Shown here: positions 1 through 7,770 of the stretch, in pieces | How the letters are laid out: each line of letters opens with the position of its first letter | How positions within the stretch are numbered: position 1 is the stretch's first letter | The notes under the pieces: generated by a model | What the model saw: only the letters and a program-made list of their open reading frames with translations | Database searches by the model: none | Told to the model about the DNA's origin: nothing | NCBI RefSeq assembly: GCF_014642735.1 | Contig: NZ_BMIV01000001.1 | Span: 124,001-188,000 of the forward strand | Direction: 5' to 3' | DNA: 64,000 bases | Origin: Paracoccus acridae | Lineage (GTDB): Bacteria > Pseudomonadota > Alphaproteobacteria > Rhodobacterales > Rhodobacteraceae | Translations under genes and position numbers: made by a program

Positions 1-1
1 C

Positions 2-274
2 CGCGCCATCGGCGACCTGCAACGCCCCGACGGACCCCCCGGCATCGTCATGGTGAACCCGCCTTATGGCGCGCGGATCGGCAACAAGGGGCCGCTGTTC
101 GGATTGCATGCCGCGATGGGGCAGGTGTTCCGGGAACGTCTGCGAGGCTGGCGTGTGGGGATCGTCACCAGCGAAGGCGCCTTGGCCAAGGCGACGGGGC
201 TGCCGCTCGAATCGGGGCCGGTGGTCGCGCATGGCGGGTTGAAGGTGCGGCTGTGGCAGACGGGGGCGCTGTAA
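2..274 (+). CDS. Class I SAM-dependent RNA methyltransferase (THUMP/RlmL-like), C-terminal part, 5' end cut by window
   Basis: The open frame runs in from the left edge and stops with TAA at 272-274, so only about 90 C-terminal residues are visible. It contains NPPYG, the N6-adenine/N2-guanine methyltransferase motif IV, followed by ARIG and a GW...GIVTSEGALAKATG stretch. That layout is typical of the C-terminal catalytic domain of RlmL/YpsC-type 23S rRNA methyltransferases that carry an N-terminal THUMP domain. The THUMP part would lie left of the window, so the assignment rests on the catalytic motif only. Target base and rRNA position cannot be told. It converges on dcd. Confidence 0.75.
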   Translation, partial: RAIGDLQRPDGPPGIVMVNPPYGARIGNKGPLFGLHAAMGQVFRERLRGWRVGIVTSEGALAKATGLPLESGPVVAHGGLKVRLWQTGAL

Positions 275-275
275 G

Positions 276-293
276 CCGGGGGCCAGCCCCCGG
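276..293. terminator. GC stem-loop between convergent methyltransferase gene and dcd
   Basis: CCGGGGG and CCCCCGG form a perfect 7-bp stem around a CCAG loop, directly after the methyltransferase stop. It is followed by accccCGGG and an AT-containing stretch, without a clear T-run. It could terminate transcription from both sides. The arrangement (CCGGGGG-CCAG-CCCCCGGACCC) resembles an intergenic motif I recall as common in Rhodobacterales genomes; that recollection is not checked. Confidence 0.45.
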
Positions 294-326
294 ACCCCCG
301 GGATATTTGCGCCAAAGTGAAGGGGC

Positions 327-1394
327 CTAGCGGAACTGCTTGGCCAGCTTCAGCCCCTGGCCCTGATAGTTGGACTTGATGCCCGCGCCATAGAGACAGT
401 CCGGGCGGGCCGCCATGCGTTCATAGACGAGTCGGCCGACGACCTGGCCATGTTCCAGCACGAAGGGCGCCTCGTGGCAGCGGACCTCCAGCACGCCGCG
501 CGCGCCGGTGCCGGTTTCGCCGATGCCGAAGCCGGGATCGAAGAAGCCTGCGTAATGGACGCGGAATTCGCCGACCATCGCCAGATAGGGGGCCATCTCG
601 GCGGCGTAATCGGCGGGTATCGCCACCGATTCGCGGCTGACGAGGATATAGAAGGCGCCGGGATCCAGGATCAGGCGGCCATCGGTCGTATGCAATTCGT
701 CCCAGAAATCGCGGGCCTCATAGGCGCCGATGCGGTCCAGGTCGATCACCCCGCTGTGGGGCCTGGCGCGGTATCCCACCAGATTGCCGCTGGCGGGCTT
801 CAGATCGACCGAAAATCCCAGGCCGTTGTCGATCAGGGCCGGGCCGCCCACCAAGGGCTCGCGGGCGTTCAGCTCACGCAACTGGGCGTCCGACAGAACC
901 GCCTGACCCCGCCGGAGCCGCAACTGGTTCAGCCTCATGCCGGGACGGACCAGGACCGAAAAGCTGCGCGGGCAGATCTCGGCGAAAAGGAACCCGTCAT
1001 AGCCTTCGGGCAGGCGGTCGAATTCGGTGCCGTCATCGGCGACCAGCCGGGTCAGCAGGTCAAGCCTGCCGGTCGAGGATTTGGCATTGGCCACCGCCGT
1101 CAATCCGGCGGGCAGCGCCACCCGTTCCATCAGCGGCACCAGATAAACGCAGCCACGTTCCAGGACTGCACCGTCACTCAGGTCCATCTGATGCATCTGA
1201 ACGTCGGCCAGGCGGTCCATGACCCTGTTCCCACGCCCCGCCAGAAAGCTGGCGCGCAGCCGATAGGCGACCGATCCCAGCCGCAGATCAAGGCTGGCGG
1301 GCTGGATCTGTTCGGGGATGATGGCGGGATCCGCCGAGATCGCGCCCGACCGGATCAGGTCGCGGATGCCGCTGTCGGGAAGAACGCCGTTCAT
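327..1394 (-). CDS. dcd: dCTP deaminase, long alphaproteobacterial type
   Basis: 355 aa; deaminates dCTP to dUTP, supplying dUMP for thymidylate synthesis in the cytosol. The N-terminal PASLDLRLG stretch (about residues 32-40) and ANAKSSTGRLDLL (about 103-115) are the conserved dUTPase/Dcd-fold segments. The C-terminal half repeats a similar fold (GFFDPGFG, about 286-293, then GVLEVRCHEAPFVLEHGQ). Enteric Dcd is about 190 aa; the double-length form is usual in many alphaproteobacteria (2'-deoxycytidine 5'-triphosphate deaminase family). ATG at 1392-1394 on the complement. The tRNA-Pro gene lies just upstream on the same strand. Confidence 0.9.
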   Translation of the reverse strand: MNGVLPDSGIRDLIRSGAISADPAIIPEQIQPASLDLRLGSVAYRLRASFLAGRGNRVMDRLADVQMHQMDLSDGAVLERGCVYLVPLMERVALPAGLTAVANAKSSTGRLDLLTRLVADDGTEFDRLPEGYDGFLFAEICPRSFSVLVRPGMRLNQLRLRRGQAVLSDAQLRELNAREPLVGGPALIDNGLGFSVDLKPASGNLVGYRARPHSGVIDLDRIGAYEARDFWDELHTTDGRLILDPGAFYILVSRESVAIPADYAAEMAPYLAMVGEFRVHYAGFFDPGFGIGETGTGARGVLEVRCHEAPFVLEHGQVVGRLVYERMAARPDCLYGAGIKSNYQGQGLKLAKQFR

Positions 1395-1450
1395 GCTGGT
1401 CCTTTCATGCGAAAACGCCCACCCCCGGCAGGGAATGGGCGTTTTCGAAA

Positions 1451-1528
1451 TGGTCGGGCCGGCGAGATTCGAACTCGCGGCCTTCCGCCCCCCAGACGGA
1501 CGCGCTAACCAGACTGCGCCACGGCCCG
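1451..1528 (-). tRNA. tRNA-Pro (anticodon GGG)
   Basis: Read on the complement, the acceptor arms CGGGCCG/CGGCCCG pair over 7 bp with A73 and an encoded CCA (1451-1453). The D arm is GCGC...GCGC with a GGTTA loop. The anticodon stem TCCGT/GCGGA encloses the loop CTGGGGG, putting GGG at positions 34-36. The T arm is GCGAG-TTCGAAT-CTCGC. Every arm can be drawn by hand. A GGG anticodon reads CCC and CCU proline codons. No other RNA gene is adjacent. Confidence 0.95.
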
Positions 1529-1607
1529 ACGCGCACCGTATAGAGCGATCCTGCGGCGCTGCACAAGGGCTGCAATGCGGAAATCTGCGCCATAAAGGCC
1601 CAGCCGG

Positions 1608-2186
1608 TCAGCAAAACCGTGCCAGGGCATCGCGCAGCCGCGACAAGGACGCGCGATGATGGGGCGCGGTCGCATCGCTGGGGTGCAAATCGCGCAGCCG
1701 GGCGTTCAGCGCCACCATGTCGCCAAGCCACCCGGCGGGCGGGCCGTCATGGAAATGATCGTGGTGGCGGTTCGATGCGGCGTGCGGGACGGACATGGGC
1801 CGCCTGCGCATCCTGGATCGCGGTTCGTGCCGGGGAAGGCTGTCGAAATCGTCCTCGACGCCGTCGGGTTCGGGAATGTCGCTGTCGGCCAGAGTTTCGA
1901 TGGCATCGTTCAGGCGCGCCATGCCGCGTTCGCGGACCGATGCGCCGCGGTCGCGGGCCAAAAGCTTCTTGGCGCCCCGGATCGTCAACCCCTCGTCCCG
2001 CAGCACGGTGCAGAGACCCGCCGCCAGACGCACGTCATCGGGGCGATAGTAACGCCGCCCGTCCGGGCGCTTCATCGGCTTCAGCAAGGGAAACTGGGTT
2101 TCCCAGTAGCGCAGGACATGCGGTGCCACGCCCAGAAGCCTTGCGACCTCGCCAATAGACCGGAATGCGTCTGCGCCTTTCGTCAT
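1608..2186 (-). CDS. MerR-family transcriptional regulator
   Basis: 192 aa. The N-terminal winged helix-turn-helix is clear: FRSIGEVARLLGVAPHVLRYWE (residues 8-29) then PDGRRYYRPDDVRLAAG (41-57), the MerR recognition and wing segments. The C-terminal half is Arg/His-rich, of low complexity, and has no metal-binding Cys cluster, so it is not a classical metal-sensing MerR. It follows ihfA by 15 nt on the same strand, an arrangement repeated in many alphaproteobacteria, which suggests co-transcription. The effector is unknown. Confidence 0.9.
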   Translation of the reverse strand: MTKGADAFRSIGEVARLLGVAPHVLRYWETQFPLLKPMKRPDGRRYYRPDDVRLAAGLCTVLRDEGLTIRGAKKLLARDRGASVRERGMARLNDAIETLADSDIPEPDGVEDDFDSLPRHEPRSRMRRRPMSVPHAASNRHHDHFHDGPPAGWLGDMVALNARLRDLHPSDATAPHHRASLSRLRDALARFC

Positions 2187-2201
2187 TCAGTCAGAACGTC
2201 C

Positions 2202-2504
2202 TTAACCCTTGTTTCCGGCAGCGACGCGATCCTTCATCAGATGCGAAGGGCGGAAGGACAGCACGCGGCGCGGGGTGATCGGCACTTCCTCACCGGTCTT
2301 GGGGTTGCGGCCGATGCGTTCGTTCTTGTCGCGCAGGCTGAAGGTGCCGAAGGACGAAATCTTCACCTGCTCGCCCCGAACCAAGGCGTTGGAGATATGT
2401 TCAAGAACCGATTCGACCAGTTGGGCGGACTCGTGCCGGGACAGGCCTACGTCCCGAAAAACGGCCTCTGCGAGATCCATCCGAGTCAGCGTCTTGTCAC
2501 TCAT
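2202..2504 (-). CDS. ihfA: Integration host factor subunit alpha
   Basis: 100 aa, the normal length for IhfA. Partners with IhfB to bend DNA in the nucleoid, at promoters and at recombination sites. The HU/IHF beta-arm region is seen in [40 protein letters not shown] (about residues 47-86), including the GRNPKTGE signature with the DNA-intercalating proline region. The N-terminus [21 protein letters not shown] fits the dimerisation helices. Upstream is a candidate promoter, because the neighbouring gene at 2664 lies on the other strand and separates it from fabH. Confidence 0.95.
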   Translation of the reverse strand: MSDKTLTRMDLAEAVFRDVGLSRHESAQLVESVLEHISNALVRGEQVKISSFGTFSLRDKNERIGRNPKTGEEVPITPRRVLSFRPSHLMKDRVAAGNKG

Positions 2505-2527
2505 GACTTTTCCCCTTTGATTTCACT

Positions 2528-2556
2528 AGGATGGTTGGAATTCTTCCCGCTGTCAA
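2528..2556 (-). promoter_or_regulatory. Candidate sigma70 promoter of ihfA
   Basis: On the complement, a perfect -35 TTGACA (2551-2556) is followed after 17 nt by CATCCT (2528-2533) as a weak -10, 24 nt before the ihfA ATG. The -35 is convincing and the -10 is poor, so the start site is uncertain. Confidence 0.4.
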
Positions 2557-2663
2557 CGAGAAGGGGGCTTTTTCGTTCCCCCGCGTCACGTGAAGATGGG
2601 GCGTCCGGCATTGCAACAAAACCCGCCGATCCTATCTTTCTGCCCTGAGACAAGGAGGCGGTC

Positions 2664-2942
2664 ATGGCCGGTGGATGGGCGCGCGACGATGCGGTGAACG
2701 ACCAGATCGAGATCAGCACGGCCGAGGCCGTGGCCCGCGCCCGGCTGCGTGCCGGACAGGGCAAGGCCGTCCGCGACAGCGCCATGACCTGCATCGACTG
2801 CGACGAGCCCATTCCGCAGGCGCGGCGTCAGGCGCTGCCGGGGGTGCAATTGTGCCTGGATTGCCAGCGCGACCGGGACAGGGCATGGCGCCCCGCAGGC
2901 GGCATCAACCGGCGCGGCAGCAAGGATTCGCAGCTGAAGTAA
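2664..2942 (+). CDS. Short DksA/TraR-type zinc-finger protein
   Basis: 92 aa, with a C4 zinc finger of the DksA/TraR kind: Cys43-x2-Cys46 (CIDC) and Cys64-x2-Cys67 (CLDC), preceded by EPIPQARRQALPG. Family members bind in the RNA polymerase secondary channel, but this protein is short and lacks the long coiled coil with the acidic tip of full DksA. It resembles phage/plasmid TraR-sized proteins and small genomic paralogues. It sits on the opposite strand between fabH and ihfA, ending 4 nt before the fabH stop. Function beyond zinc binding is not established. Confidence 0.8.
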   Translation: MAGGWARDDAVNDQIEISTAEAVARARLRAGQGKAVRDSAMTCIDCDEPIPQARRQALPGVQLCLDCQRDRDRAWRPAGGINRRGSKDSQLK

Positions 2943-2946
2943 GCCC

Positions 2947-3921
2947 CTACCAGCGAAGGACGACCGATCCCCAGCTGAGGCCACCGCCGATCGCCTCGGT
3001 CACGATCACGTCACCGGGGCTGAAGCGGCCCTGGCCGTCGGCCACCGACAGCGCCAGCGGGATCGAGGCGGCCGAGGTGTTGCCGTGGTCGGCGACCGTC
3101 AGCACCACCTTGTCCATCGGCAGGCCCATCTTCTGCGCGGTCGCCGTGATGATGCGCGCATTGGCCTGGTGAGGCACGAGCCAGTCCACATGGGCAGGGG
3201 TCAGCCCGGCCTTGTCCAGCGCGATATGCGCGGTCTTGGCCAGTTTTTCGACGGCATGGCGGAAGACCAGGTTGCCCTGCATCCGCAACTGTCCCGCCGT
3301 GCCGGTGGTGGACACGCCGCCATCCACATACAGCAGGTCGCGATACTGCCCGTCGCTGTTGAGGTCGCTGGCCAGGATGCCCCGGTCGTCGTTGGTCCCG
3401 GCGCTCTCCTGCCCCTCGAGGACAAGGGCGCCGGCGCCGTCGCCGAACAGGACGCAGGTGCCGCGGTCGGTCCAGTCCATGATGCGGGAAAACGTCTCGG
3501 CTCCGATGACAAGGACGCGCTTTGCCAGCCCGCCGCGAATCATCGCGTCGGCATTGGCCAGCGCAAAGACGAAGCCCGCGCAGACCGCCTGGACGTCATA
3601 GGCAAAGCCATGCGTCATGCCCAGCCCGTGCTGGATCATCGTGGCCGAGGCAGGGAAGGTGTAATCGGGGGTCGAGGTCGCCAGCACGATCCCGTCGATG
3701 TCGTCGGGCCGCAGCCCGGCCTTGTCCAGGGCTGCGCGGGCCGCGCGCAGGCCCATGTCGCTGGTGGCCTGGCCTTCGGCGGCGAAATGGCGCCGTTCGA
3801 TCCCGGTGCGGGTGCGGATCCATTCGTCGCTGGTGTCCAGGCGTTCCTCGAACCAGCTGTTCGGGACCACGCGTTCGGGAAGATAATGGCCGGTGCCGCG
3901 CACCACGGAACGAATGGTCAC
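2947..3921 (-). CDS. fabH: 3-oxoacyl-ACP synthase III (KAS III)
   Basis: 324 aa. Condenses acetyl-CoA with malonyl-ACP to start fatty-acid synthesis. The catalytic triad is visible: Cys114 in QAVCAGF, His251 in VPHQANARI and Asn281 in HGNTSAAS. The length matches E. coli FabH (317 aa). Its start overlaps the plsX stop by 4 nt (ATGA), indicating translational coupling. It ends convergent with the small zinc-finger gene. Confidence 0.97.
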   Translation of the reverse strand: MTIRSVVRGTGHYLPERVVPNSWFEERLDTSDEWIRTRTGIERRHFAAEGQATSDMGLRAARAALDKAGLRPDDIDGIVLATSTPDYTFPASATMIQHGLGMTHGFAYDVQAVCAGFVFALANADAMIRGGLAKRVLVIGAETFSRIMDWTDRGTCVLFGDGAGALVLEGQESAGTNDDRGILASDLNSDGQYRDLLYVDGGVSTTGTAGQLRMQGNLVFRHAVEKLAKTAHIALDKAGLTPAHVDWLVPHQANARIITATAQKMGLPMDKVVLTVADHGNTSAASIPLALSVADGQGRFSPGDVIVTEAIGGGLSWGSVVLRW

Positions 3922-5018
3922 GATGCGGCCTCGGCGCCGGGGGCGCTTGCTGCGGCTTGCGCCACGCGCGCGGCCAGGCGGTCCTGGAAGCCGGACCTTG
4001 CCAGCGTGAAGGCCAGCTTGATCGCCGCCGACACGCCCGTCGCATCGGCCGAGCCGTGCGACTTGATGACGGTGCCGTTCAGGCCCAGGAAAATCCCGCC
4101 ATTGACGCGGCGGGGGTCAATCCGCTTTTGCAGGCGCTTGAGAGAGGTCATCGCCAGAACGGCGGCAAACTTGGACATGATGGAATTCGCGAAGGCGTCC
4201 TTGAGAAGCGTGCCGACCAGCTTGGCCGTGCCCTCGCCGGTCTTCAAGGCGATGTTGCCGGTAAAGCCGTCGGTGACGATCACATCCGCGCGCGAAGAGG
4301 GCAGGTCGCCCCCTTCGACAAAGCCGACATAGTCGAACCGGCCTGCCTCGGCCGCGGCCAGGATCAGATCCTGGGCCTGCTTCAGTTCGGCGCGGCCCTT
4401 GTGTTCCTCGGTCCCGACATTCAGCAGCCCGACGCGCGGACGGTCGAGGCCCAGGCCGTTGCGGGCATAGGACGCCCCCATCAGCGCGTATTGCAGCAGA
4501 TCGGGCGCGTCGGCGCGGATATCGGCGCCCACGTCCAGCATGATGTTGAAGCCCTGCGGGTTGGTCGAGGGCCAGAGGCAGGCGATGGCGGGACGGTTCA
4601 CGCCCGGCAGCTTGCGCAGGCGCAGCATCGACAAGGCCATCAGCGCCCCGGTATTGCCGCAGCTGACTGCGGCCCCCGCCTCGCCGGTCTTGACCGATTC
4701 GATGGCCGACCACATCGAGGTGCCGTCGCCCTTGCGGACGATCTGGCTGGGCTTGTCTTCCATGGTGACGACGCCACCGGCGTGGCGGATGTCGCAGCGG
4801 CCGGCAAGCACCTTGCGGCGGCCGACCAGACGGCGAAGCTCGGCCTCGTCGCCATGCACGATGAAGCGGATGTCGGGGTTCACCGCGGCGCTTTCGGCCA
4901 TGCCCGCGACAACCGCCGCAGGGCCGCGATCGCCGCCCATGGCATCGACCGATATCACCACGACGTCCCCCCGGTCAGGGGTCGGCGCCGAGGAGAGGGT
5001 CACGTCACGGTCGGTCAT
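3918..5018 (-). CDS. plsX: Phosphate acyltransferase
   Basis: 366 aa. Converts acyl-ACP to acyl-phosphate, the donor for PlsY in phosphatidic acid synthesis. The hallmark segments are ISVDAMGGDRGPAAVVAG (about residues 22-39), SCGNTGALMA (about 119-128), LWPSTNPQGFNIMLDVGA and VTDGFTGNIALKTGEG (about 248-263). It lies between rpmF (22 nt upstream) and fabH (4-nt overlap), the standard bacterial order that ties fatty-acid to phospholipid synthesis. The N-terminus before VISVDAMGG is about 20 residues longer than usual, so a start at the GTG/ATG nearer this motif is possible. Confidence 0.97.
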   Translation of the reverse strand: MTDRDVTLSSAPTPDRGDVVVISVDAMGGDRGPAAVVAGMAESAAVNPDIRFIVHGDEAELRRLVGRRKVLAGRCDIRHAGGVVTMEDKPSQIVRKGDGTSMWSAIESVKTGEAGAAVSCGNTGALMALSMLRLRKLPGVNRPAIACLWPSTNPQGFNIMLDVGADIRADAPDLLQYALMGASYARNGLGLDRPRVGLLNVGTEEHKGRAELKQAQDLILAAAEAGRFDYVGFVEGGDLPSSRADVIVTDGFTGNIALKTGEGTAKLVGTLLKDAFANSIMSKFAAVLAMTSLKRLQKRIDPRRVNGGIFLGLNGTVIKSHGSADATGVSAAIKLAFTLARSGFQDRLAARVAQAAASAPGAEAAS

Positions 5019-5040
5019 CTGGCGCGAATGCCAAGCCCGT

Positions 5041-5247
5041 TCAGGCCGCGTCGTCGTCCAGGTCGATCGTGTTCGCCTGCGCCACGACTTCGCGGTCGGC
5101 GTAGTGGCCGCAGGACGGGCAGACGTGGTGCGGACGCTTCAGTTCGCCGCAGTTCGAGCATTCGTTGGGATTGCCGGCAACCAGGGCATCGTGGGAGCGG
5201 CGCATGTTCCGGCGGGACCGGGTAACGCGATTCTGAGGGACAGCCAT
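5041..5247 (-). CDS. rpmF: 50S ribosomal protein L32
   Basis: 68 aa starting [20 protein letters not shown], the L32 signature. A zinc ribbon follows with Cys30-x2-Cys33 and Cys43-x2-Cys46. The alphaproteobacterial C-terminal extension [14 protein letters not shown] is present. The ATG is at 5245-5247 on the complement; a longer frame upstream exists but carries the DUF177 region in the wrong frame and is ignored. It leads the rpmF-plsX-fabH group. Confidence 0.98.
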   Translation of the reverse strand: MAVPQNRVTRSRRNMRRSHDALVAGNPNECSNCGELKRPHHVCPSCGHYADREVVAQANTIDLDDDAA

Positions 5248-5343
5248 GTCACAACCTCGGGCTAGACGGGATGCAACGCGCGGGCGTCTGGCGCATCCCA
5301 GGGATTTGAATTCGAAAATGAACCGCGCAGATACGCCATGACG

Positions 5344-5372
5344 GCCCCGCCCGCAACCCCTTGCGGCGGGGC
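5344..5372. terminator. Strong stem-loop between DUF177 gene and rpmF
   Basis: GCCCCGCC-CGCAA (5344-5356) pairs with TTGCG-GCGGGGC (5361-5372) through 12 bp with one bulged C and a CCCC loop. It sits inside the 236-nt gap that separates the DUF177 gene from rpmF on the same strand. No T-run follows on either strand. It could attenuate or process a joint transcript. Nothing else coding was seen in this gap. Confidence 0.45.
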
Positions 5373-5483
5373 AGGCAGGGCTAATTGCACCGGATGGCCC
5401 GGTTTGCGCCAGTCTCGGGCGTGCCGTCCGGCGACAACACCCGCTTGATGTGACCCTTGCGCAACGGTCCGGGATCGAATCGC

Positions 5484-6020
5484 CTAGTCCGTGTCGCGGC
5501 TGCGCAGCAGCTTGTCCAGATCGGCAAAGGGGCGGCGGGTATCGGGGGCGTCCTCGTCCGGCGCCGCTTCGAACGCGACACCTTCGGCGCGCGGATATTC
5601 GGGCAGGGCTAGGGCCAGTTCCTCGATCATCACGGCGCCCAGGTCGATGAACTGGCCCAAGGGTTCCAGCGTGTCGTCGGGCATCTCCACCTCGTCCCCT
5701 TCGGGGGTGGAGATATGGGGAGAATAGTGACGCTCGACCTCTTCGTCCAGGGCGGTCTTGACGGGCTTCAGCGTGACGACGCAGGGCTGCGTGACACGGG
5801 CGCGCAGTCGGCCGGTCAGCACCCAGGCCTCGCCCGCTTCGGCGCGGATTTCCCCGGCGAAGGACAGGCGCGACAGGGCAGGGATGCCTAGTTCGGTGGC
5901 AATGGCGGCACAGCGTTCCGCATCGGGCACCAGCGAAAAGGGCGTCGGCGCGCGCGGGTTCAGATGCGCCACGCGCAGGCGTTCCGGCTGGTGGGCGGGC
6001 TGGTTGGCGGGGGCGGTCAT
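5484..6020 (-). CDS. DUF177 / YceD family protein (23S rRNA accumulation protein homologue)
   Basis: 178 aa. The central segment [29 protein letters not shown] (about residues 74-102) is the YceD signature, where a Cys follows the strand that leads into the conserved acidic/hydrophobic C-terminal part ([23 protein letters not shown]). YceD is nearly always upstream of rpmF, and in E. coli it is needed for normal 23S rRNA levels; the same order is seen here, with a longer gap of 236 nt. Divergent from bamE. Molecular activity of the family is not settled. Confidence 0.85.
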   Translation of the reverse strand: MTAPANQPAHQPERLRVAHLNPRAPTPFSLVPDAERCAAIATELGIPALSRLSFAGEIRAEAGEAWVLTGRLRARVTQPCVVTLKPVKTALDEEVERHYSPHISTPEGDEVEMPDDTLEPLGQFIDLGAVMIEELALALPEYPRAEGVAFEAAPDEDAPDTRRPFADLDKLLRSRDTD

Positions 6021-6165
6021 GGCGGGCCTTTGTCTGCTGTCGGTCGGGGTTCCGCACCGGCAGGCGGCGCCAAATCCCCGACGGGATTGTCATTCTTGAG
6101 CGCGGTGCCCGAGTTTGCTAAGCCGGGCGGGCCGCGTCAACAGCGCCTTGCAAGGGAAAGACGGA

Positions 6166-6615
6166 ATGACAGCCATCCGGCATCTAATGGTTCTGGCTTT
6201 CGTGGCCCTTCTTGGCCTTGCGGCCTGCGCGCCGGTTTATCGCAACCACGGCTTCATCCCCGCGCCCGAGGATCTGTCCCAGGTGGTCGTGGGCCAGACC
6301 ACCGTGGACGAATTGCAGGGCCTGATCGGCCGCCCGTCCGCCCAGGGCCTGCTGACGGGGTCGGGCTGGTATTACGTCGGATCCCGCTGGCGTCATTTCG
6401 GCGCGCTGGAACCGCGCGAGATCAGCCGAGAGGTCGTGGCCGTGTCCTTCGCGCCCAGCGGCGTCGTCACCAATGTCGAACGCTTCGGGCTGGAACGGGG
6501 TCGGGTCGTCACCCTGTCGCGCCGCGTGACCGAGGGCAGCGTGACCGAAATCTCGCTGATCGGGCAGCTTCTGGGCAACCTGGGCAATTTCCAGGCGGGC
6601 GATTTCATCGACTGA
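6166..6615 (+). CDS. bamE: Outer membrane protein assembly factor BamE (lipoprotein)
   Basis: 149 aa. A lipoprotein signal peptide ends in LGLAAC, with the lipobox Cys at about residue 20. The SmpA/OmlA core follows (VVVGQTTVDELQGLIGRPSAQGLLTGSGWYYVGSR), matching the BamE fold. It would sit in the outer-membrane Bam complex. Chosen start is ATG 6166 with a GGGAAAG ribosome-binding site 6-12 nt upstream; an in-frame TTG at 6115 would bury the signal peptide. Divergent from the DUF177 gene, as in many Rhodobacterales. Confidence 0.92.
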   Translation: MTAIRHLMVLAFVALLGLAACAPVYRNHGFIPAPEDLSQVVVGQTTVDELQGLIGRPSAQGLLTGSGWYYVGSRWRHFGALEPREISREVVAVSFAPSGVVTNVERFGLERGRVVTLSRRVTEGSVTEISLIGQLLGNLGNFQAGDFID

Positions 6616-6628
6616 CGGCTGCGGGTGC

Positions 6629-6651
6629 GGTGCGTGCCAGCACGCACCCTA
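6629..6651. repeat. Palindromic repeat, copy 1 (convergent bamE / serine hydrolase ends)
   Basis: GGTGCGTGC and GCACGCACC form a perfect 9-bp inverted repeat around CA, followed by CTA, which is the complement of the TAG stop of the leftward serine hydrolase gene. The second copy at 32262-32284 has the same layout and a compensatory change in the loop-closing pair (C-G here, A-T there). Likely a REP-type element or bidirectional terminator. Confidence 0.7.
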
Positions 6652-7647
6652 CAGCGTCTGCACGATCCGGTCGGCCAGCATGTGCAGGTCGTTGCGGTAT
6701 CCCGTCCGCGCGGACGGCTGGTCGGGATCCGAGGTCATGGCGATGGCAGCCGCAGGCTGGCGCCCCGTCGCGGGAAAGACATAGATCATCTGCCCGCCAT
6801 AGCCCCAGCCGTATCTGACGGGACGCCCGCTGGCCTGGCCGATGAACCAGCCATAGCCGTAACCCTGCCCGCTGAAGATCGAGGCGGTGCGCGTCCGCCA
6901 GCTTTCTTCGACCCATCCGGCGGGCACGACCTGCCGCCCGCCCGCCTGGCCGCCGCTGGCATACATCGCGCCGAAGGCCAGCAGGGACCGCGTGCTCATC
7001 GCCATCTGGTTGCCGCCCAGATAGATGCCCTGCGGGTCGCGTTCCCAATCGGTGATGCGAAAGCCCGGCACCGGATCCAGCCAGTCGCGTGCCAGATCCA
7101 GCGTGGATCGCCCCGTCACCCGTGTCAGGATGGCGGACACCAGATGCGTGGATGCCGTGGAATATTGCATCCGCCCGCCCGGATCCTGCGTGAAGGGCGC
7201 GGCCAGGGCGGCACGCACCCAGTTGCGGCTGCTGACCCAGGCCCCGTAATTCGCGCCCGACTGGCGCTCCAGCCCCGCCTGCATGGACAGAAGGTGGCCC
7301 AGCGTCACGGTTGCCAGCCGCGGATCGGGATCGGCGGGCAATTGGTCGCGCAGGATCGGCGCGATGGGCTGGCCGGGGCCTTCCAGCAGGCCGCGTTCGA
7401 TCGCGATCCCGGCCAGGGCCGAGATGATTGACTTTGAGGCCGACTTGATGTTCGTCGGGCTGTCCGGGGTGAAGCGGCCATAGCCGCGGGCCGCGACCTC
7501 GGTCCCGCCCGACCAGACGGCGACGGCGCGCAGGTTTTCCAGCCGTTCGGCGCCGTCAAGGATCGGCGTCAGGCGGGATTGCGCCAGGGCAGGCGCGGCA
7601 AGCAGCGGCGACAGGCTGGCGGTCAGCAGAAGGGTGCGTCGGTTCAT
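6649..7647 (-). CDS. Beta-lactamase-related serine hydrolase, exported
   Basis: 332 aa. The N-terminus MNRRTLLLTASLSPLLAAPALAQ is an export signal with an ALA cleavage site and a possible twin-Arg start. The class C beta-lactamase/esterase fold is marked by Ser69-x-x-Lys72 (SASK) and Tyr162-Ser-Thr (MQYSTAST), where YSN is usual in AmpC. A C-terminal GYGGQMI stretch takes the place of the KTG box. These features fit periplasmic esterases or peptidases of the family rather than a true resistance enzyme. Substrate unknown. Its stop codon lies in palindromic repeat copy 1. Confidence 0.8.
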   Translation of the reverse strand: MNRRTLLLTASLSPLLAAPALAQSRLTPILDGAERLENLRAVAVWSGGTEVAARGYGRFTPDSPTNIKSASKSIISALAGIAIERGLLEGPGQPIAPILRDQLPADPDPRLATVTLGHLLSMQAGLERQSGANYGAWVSSRNWVRAALAAPFTQDPGGRMQYSTASTHLVSAILTRVTGRSTLDLARDWLDPVPGFRITDWERDPQGIYLGGNQMAMSTRSLLAFGAMYASGGQAGGRQVVPAGWVEESWRTRTASIFSGQGYGYGWFIGQASGRPVRYGWGYGGQMIYVFPATGRQPAAAIAMTSDPDQPSARTGYRNDLHMLADRIVQTL

Positions 7648-7770
7648 CTGCCCTATATGCGGCGCCCTGCGGTTGCGGCGGAATCACGGTTGCGTCAGCT
7701 TGGGCTTGTCCGGGGGGCGCGGCGCGATTAGGGCAGGGGCGTTCCCCTTGCCGCTGCGAAAGGCTCCGCC

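Noticed and set aside
450..1508. Long open frame on the plus strand across dcd
   Set aside because: It is antisense to dcd, has the composition of a high-GC shadow (many His/Gln/Gly), no family motif and no ribosome-binding site.
5041..6093. Extended N-terminus of rpmF covering the DUF177 region
   Set aside because: The extra residues are the wrong frame of the DUF177 gene; L32 begins at its standard MAVPQN start (5247).
6649..7647. Acquired beta-lactamase resistance gene
   Set aside because: It has SxxK and YST but not the AmpC YSN or a KTG box, and sits in conserved chromosomal context; it fits a periplasmic esterase/peptidase better.
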